A DNA stretch of 64,000 bases from Mauremys mutica (Eukaryota; Chordata; Testudines; Geoemydidae), in NCBI RefSeq assembly GCF_020497125.1, contig NC_059082.1, forward strand, positions 22,156,965 to 22,220,964, read 5' to 3'. A model generated the notes under the pieces. The model was not told where the DNA came from. It saw nothing but the letters and a program-made list of their open reading frames with translations, and made no database searches. Shown here piece by piece: positions 59,696 to 64,000 of this stretch. The stretch's first letter is position 1. Every line of letters begins with the position of its first letter. The position numbers were made by a program, and so were the translations under genes.

Positions 59696-60645
59696 TTATG
59701 TACAAATAGTGTTCATACGCTTGTATTCTTGCCTTTGTAACTATGGACTTTGAATTGACCCAAGCAATTATCTGGACTATTGAGCACCATCTGGGCTGCT
59801 CCAGTGCAGGGCTTGGGCTCATCTCCTTAAAAGCTTTGTTCCAAATCATACCTACCTTTGCCACTGAATAATTTTTCATTTAACAGCATTGCAAATCTTG
59901 AGATTTTTGCAGTCCCAGCCTCTTCATGATTGCTCTTTTTTGACACTCATTCCGGGAAATACGCATCATTACTCACCCTTGCTTGGGCTGTCTCACTGAT
60001 TCCACTCTTGTAAGAGTACACAACAGTATCTCTGCAGCAATAACTTCTTCACCTGTTTGTATAAAGAGGGAAGCTTCCCATATTGAATGTTAATCCTTGC
60101 AAGTGAATAAAACAAATTCAATGTGTTTACCTGCCATGACTTTGGGATTTTAAAGGTAAAGCCTCTTGGGATTAAACACTAGACAAGCCATTGAATATAG
60201 TCTTCCAAGAAATGATGAGACTAAAATGTATTTCTATTTAATGGACGTCGTCATACCATACTTGTATCTCTTAGTCACCTAATTGCACTAATTGAACAAG
60301 TATCCTAGTGGCAAACACATTAGTTTACGAATATGATTATCTTGTTTGCAAGCCCCTATGCTTGACATTTTTTTGATTTCTCCTACCTATGTACAAAAAT
60401 AGCCTTTTAGTTGTACACACGGATTCATTTTAAGGTGGCACTTATCATGTTAAGGTAATGGGTTTCCTGCTGCTTTTGCAAGCTAGTACATCTATTATTT
60501 CTCTGACACCTTAGTGGTGTAGTATAGTAAGTTCTTCCTATCTCTGCATTTCGTATTTTGTCACAAACCTATCTTGTGATTCACCTATGCTGCAAAATAT
60601 GTTTTCATAAAATCCTTCGTGAACTGAATGAAGAATAAAGGTTAG
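59696..60645. other. AT-rich stretch, nothing recognised
   Basis: About 1 kb with no recognisable repeat or exon. Confidence 0.35.
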
Positions 60646-60740
60646 CTTCTGATCCCTTTTACACCTGTGCAAAGCCAGAGAAATTCAAACCAGCAGCATT
60701 ACTCTTGATTTACGTTGGTGTAACTGCGATCAGAATCTGT
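60646..60740. repeat. About 95-bp palindromic repeat, copy E
   Basis: CTTCTGATCCCTTTTACACC ... and GTTGGTGTAACTGCGATCAG + AATCTG form inverted arms; same family as 19900-19996. Confidence 0.55.
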
Positions 60741-60867
60741 TCCTAAATCTTTAACTTTGGCAAAAAGTTTTCTTTAGCTGCACTGGTAGTGAATGTCCAT
60801 TTCAGTTGTCAACTGTGAGTGCAGCAGAGGTGGCATGCTCAGCCCCTAGGATGAACGAAGTTAGTGA

Positions 60868-61190
60868 CAGGTTTCAGAGTAGCAGCTGTGTTAGTCTGTC
60901 TCCAGCATATCATCAAGGATCTACAACCTATCCTGAAAGATGATCCCTCACTCTCACAGATCTTGGGAGACAGACCAGTCCTCACTTACAGACAGCCCCC
61001 AACCTGAAGCAAATACTCACCAGCAACCACACACCAAAAACACTAACCCAGGAACCTATCCTTGCAACAGAGCCCAATGCCAACTCTGTTCACATATCTA
61101 TTCAAGTGACACCATCATAGGACCTAATCACATCAGCCATGCCATCAGGGGCTCGTTCACCTGCACATCTACCAATGTTGTAACCAGCAT
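60868..61190 (+). pseudogene. Penelope-like element protein remnant
   Basis: Begins with the terminal motif GACAGGTTTCAGAGTAGCAG + CTGTGTTAGTCTG, then codes for HIIKDLQPILKDDPSLSQIL in one frame and, after a frameshift near 61010, PGTYPCNRAQCQLCSHIY and SHAIRGSFTCTSTNVV in another. This matches the Cys-rich linker (CxxxxCxxC ... FTC) before the GIY-YIG endonuclease of PLE proteins. The endonuclease itself is missing: sequence after about 61190 is unrelated. Confidence 0.75.
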
Positions 61191-62625
61191 TTCCTTTGTT
61201 ATGAAGCCTTTTCCAGCTAATTATCCTGGCCAGGAAGGACAGATTTCCCCAGGATTAGTTTTCCCCCTTCCCTGTTTGATTCACATTTCGCATTCCCTCT
61301 CTCTAACAGCCACTGGGGTAGATTTCAGACCCTCTCTCTTTCCCACTGCTCCTTCCATCTGAGCACTCTCTTCATATACATAATCCCAAGAGTTAGTGCA
61401 TCAGTGGTACACAGTTCTCATGAAACTGATGGCCCAGAACACAAGAATTGCAATCATCTCACAGTAATGGGACTCCCTGCAGTATATTCCACCTCCACCA
61501 AAAAAAGTCTCCTTTTTATGCAATAATTATCTAGGCTGCTGCCCTACAAAACTAAGGGCTTCCTGGGAGAGCAAAGAGCATATTATACTGCATCTGAACA
61601 CAAAATAAATAGCAGAGTGTGAGGTCTTTCCAGTTAAAAGTACAGTTCGCAGAAAACAAGCCATAACAGATGTGTGTTGCATACCATAATGGTGAATTGA
61701 TGCTGGTTTTTAAACCCCTGGGGATGCTGCATGTAAAGTAAACCCTGCTCTCAGCTGTGGGTGCCCAGCTCCGATTGACCTGCCTGGAGGTTGTGGGTGT
61801 GCATCTAAGCCCCCAGAGTGCAGAGTCTCTTTCTCGTCAGCAGCCAGTGTCTCTGGAAACTATTTAAATTTCAAAAAGAACGTAACACCATTTTGTTTCA
61901 CATTGTTCACAGAACTGTCTGCTAACATGCTGCTGCGAGACCAAAAGGAAAATGTTACAATGAGGAGACATCAAATAAAGGGCCTGATCCTACAAGATGC
62001 TGAGCCACCTTTGTCTCTTGCTAGAGACAATGGGCCCTCAGCATCTCCCAGGATCGTGCTAAATCTTTAACCTTGTGCAAGTCACTTAATCGCCAGTTGT
62101 CCCAGTTTTCCCAGATGTAGACTAAATCCCAGCTGAAGGAGCTCTGTCTCGGGCTGAATCTGTTGCGAAGAACCCAAATTATTACAGCAATTGAAACAAG
62201 CAGGAGTCCCAGCTATTCTGCCCACGCTAAATCCAAACTTTCCGGATTGTTGCACAGAACTGGGATACAGTTCATTTGCAAACTGCTGGGAGTGCTCTTG
62301 AATTAAGGGCAGCTGAGTGACTGGCAGGAGGTACTAATTCCAGAACGGCTGGCACAGGCCACCTCGTGCCCTGAGATGCCCCCACCCCCATTAACAATAA
62401 TGGAACCATGTGCAGCCATCAGAGGGCAGAGTTTGGATCTTCGACTGGCCAGGGACGGGTAAAGTGAAACTGTTCATGCAGATCTCAAATGTTTATGGAA
62501 ACACCCCTGGGGAAAGAGTGTCTGTTTAAATCATAACAAAAAGGCAGGGAAGGGAGATAAACCTGAGGGTGAGGAGAGAGGGTTTGTGTCGCTTTTGGCC
62601 ACCAGGATCAGAGCTGAGAAACTAA
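61191..62625. other. Stretch with one fold-back repeat, no gene recognised
   Basis: Contains GGGCCTGATCCTACAAGATG ... CAGCATCTCCCAGGATCG (61980-62055), a small inverted repeat of the type at 18733. No exon seen. Confidence 0.4.
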
Positions 62626-62799
62626 GGCCATGTTTACACTACAAAATTATGTCCACCTAAGTTATGCTGGCACACACCTGCGGCAATAATTAAACCGCTT
62701 TTGTGTGTCCACATTATGCTCCTTGTGTCGACAGTGCGCGTCCTCACTAGCAGCACTTGCATTGATACAGAGAGCCATGCACTAAGGGTAGCTATCCCA

Positions 62800-63084
62800 G
62801 GCCTGGTCTACACTGGGGGGGGGGAATTGATCAAAGTTACGCAACTTCAGCTACGCGAATAACGTATTTGAAGTCGACGTACTTAGAGCTACTCACTGCG
62901 GTGTCTTCACTGAAGTAGGTCGACTGCTGACGCTCCCCCATTGACTCCGCCTGCACTTCTCGCTCTGGTGGAATACCGGAGTCAATGGGAGAGCACTCAG
63001 CGGTCAATTTATCACATCTTCACTAGACACAATAAACTGACCCCTGCTGGATCGATCGCTCCAGAGGTAAGTGTAGACATGCCC
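62800..63084. mobile_element. Harbinger-like MITE, copy 3 (nested)
   Basis: 285 bp, ends GGCCTGGTCTACACTGGG / AAGTGTAGACATGCCC, with CCA on both sides (62797-62799 and 63085-63087). It shares CAGCTACGCGAATAACGT, AAGTCGACGTA and CTCTGGTGGAATACCGGAGTC with copies 1 and 2. Inserted in the larger Harbinger element. Confidence 0.85.
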
Positions 63085-63560
63085 CCACTGTGCAACTTGC
63101 CACCATCTAGCACAAGGTGTTTTGTGAAGGTTTTGCAAAGCCTCGTGGGGCCAAACAAGTCGCACAGGAGTGACTGGGAACATGATTCCAATGTCCCGTA
63201 ATGCCTTGTTCTCCATCCCATAATGTCATCTGCATCCTATAATTTTTCACACCTCTTTTAAAAAATCTTCACAAACTTGCATGTTTCGCCTCGCTGTTTG
63301 CCACCTGTGTCAGAAGCCTGGATCCTGCACAGCTCTGCACTATTGTGATGAGTGTTGTGAGCTCAGAGCGTCTGATCCTGCAGTATTTGCAGAGCCACTA
63401 GAGGAATCACAGGGAACATGATGACTCCTTGGAAGCTAGATTGCTATGGGACATTAGAAACAATTTACAGTTGTAGGCGGCATTCACAGAGCTGCTGCAG
63501 ATGGTGGAGCGCCAGTTCTCGGCCTGAGAAACAAGCACTGACTGGTGGGATTGCATCGTA

Positions 63561-64000
63561 ATGCAGGTTTGGGATGATGAGCAGTGGTTGCAGAACTTTC
63601 AGATGCACAAGGCCATGTTCCTGGATCTGTGTGCTGAGCTTACCCCAGCCCTCCAGCACAGCTACACCAAAATGAGATTTGCACTGACAGTGGAGAAGCG
63701 AGTGGTGATGGCTCTGTGGAAACTTGCAACACCTGATTGCTACCAATCAGTTGGGAATCAATTTGGAATTGGGAAATCCACCGTGGAGGTGGTTGTGATG
63801 CAAGGCCATTAATTGCTTCCTTCTACAAAGGACTGTGACTCTGGGCAACATGCCGGATATAGTGGATGGATTTGTCGCAATGGGTTTCCCAAAGAGGGGC
63901 AATAGATGGCGCACACATCCCAATTTTGCTACCAGACCACCTTGCCACAGAGTACATCAACAGAAAGGGCTACTTTTCTATGGTATTGCAAGTGCTGGTG
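63561..64000 (+). pseudogene. HARBI1-like transposase, broken and truncated by window end
   Basis: The N-terminal part WDDEQWLQNFQMHKAMFLDL ... RVVMALWKLATPDCYQSVGN + QFGIGKST is the helical DNA-binding region of HARBI1-like transposases, with the conserved GIGKST. The frame breaks near 63805. Sequence resumes in another frame as RTVTLGNMPDIVDGF and, after a second shift near 63895, AIDGAHIPILLPDHLATEYI and NRKGYFSMVLQ. The Asp at 63905-63907 is the first residue of the DDE triad, and RKGYFS is conserved. At least two frameshifts make it non-functional. Confidence 0.85.

Larger units (their letters stand above)
62626..64000 (+). mobile_element. PIF/Harbinger element, 5' part (runs off window)
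   Basis: Starts GGCCATGTTTACACTACA preceded by TAA (62623-62625), a TWA-type Harbinger target site. The sequence GGGTAGCTATCCCACTGTGC + AACTTGCC is interrupted by a nested MITE (62800-63084). A HARBI1-like transposase remnant follows. The right end is outside the window. Confidence 0.8.

Noticed and set aside
29600..64000. TMOD2 coding exons
   Set aside because: Expected from human gene order, but no tropomodulin-like coding block was recognised; they probably lie to the right of the window.

Overview
The window is vertebrate nuclear DNA, most likely from a turtle. The evidence is one intron-containing gene with amniote-type exon structure, a CpG-island promoter, and a repeat set that in my recollection is typical of turtle genomes: CR1 3' ends, CORE/MIR SINEs, Penelope-like elements (PLEs), PIF/Harbinger elements with GGYMTGTCTACACTAC-type ends, several hAT families and TA-flanked MITEs. 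A crocodilian is the main alternative. There are no operons, phages, CRISPR arrays or bacterial features, and almost all short ORFs are chance.

Left half (about 5.5-29.2 kb): one gene on the minus strand, LYSMD2 (LysM domain protein). Exon 1 is 29217-28987, exon 2 is 23509-23172 and exon 3 is 6359-6311. The exons join in phase (phase 0, then phase 2) with GT/AG borders and give about 205 residues. The introns are 5.5 kb and 16.8 kb. Bases 1-5.5 kb are downstream flank carrying a PLE fragment. The start lies in a CpG island (about 28.6-29.7 kb) with two perfect NRF-1-type sites. That island probably also drives a divergent plus-strand transcript; TMOD2 is expected from the human gene order, but no TMOD2 coding exon was recognised here.

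Right half (29.7-64 kb): no host coding exon was recognised. It is a layered set of transposons, many with readable ends and target-site duplications (TSDs): a 719-bp Harbinger MITE inside an older MITE (30.3-31.1 kb), a rearranged hAT element (32.8-33.8 kb), a hAT MITE inside a Tigger-like MITE (37.3-37.8 kb), a LINE remnant (38.7-39.3 kb), a 2.5-kb Harbinger inside a MIR (42.4-45.1 kb), a 670-bp hAT element (45.7-46.4 kb), a PLE fold-back of about 360 bp (52.3-52.7 kb), an apparent 945-bp solo LTR with a 36-bp tandem array (56.8-57.7 kb), a PLE protein remnant (60.9-61.2 kb), and a Harbinger with a broken HARBI1-like transposase running off the right edge (62.6-64.0 kb).

I did not find a new biological system. 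The observations most worth checking are the LTR with a repeated terminal segment and tandem array, the Harbinger-like MITE family whose three copies carry different 3-bp duplications, the fold-back PLE copies, and the NRF-1-rich, probably bidirectional promoter.
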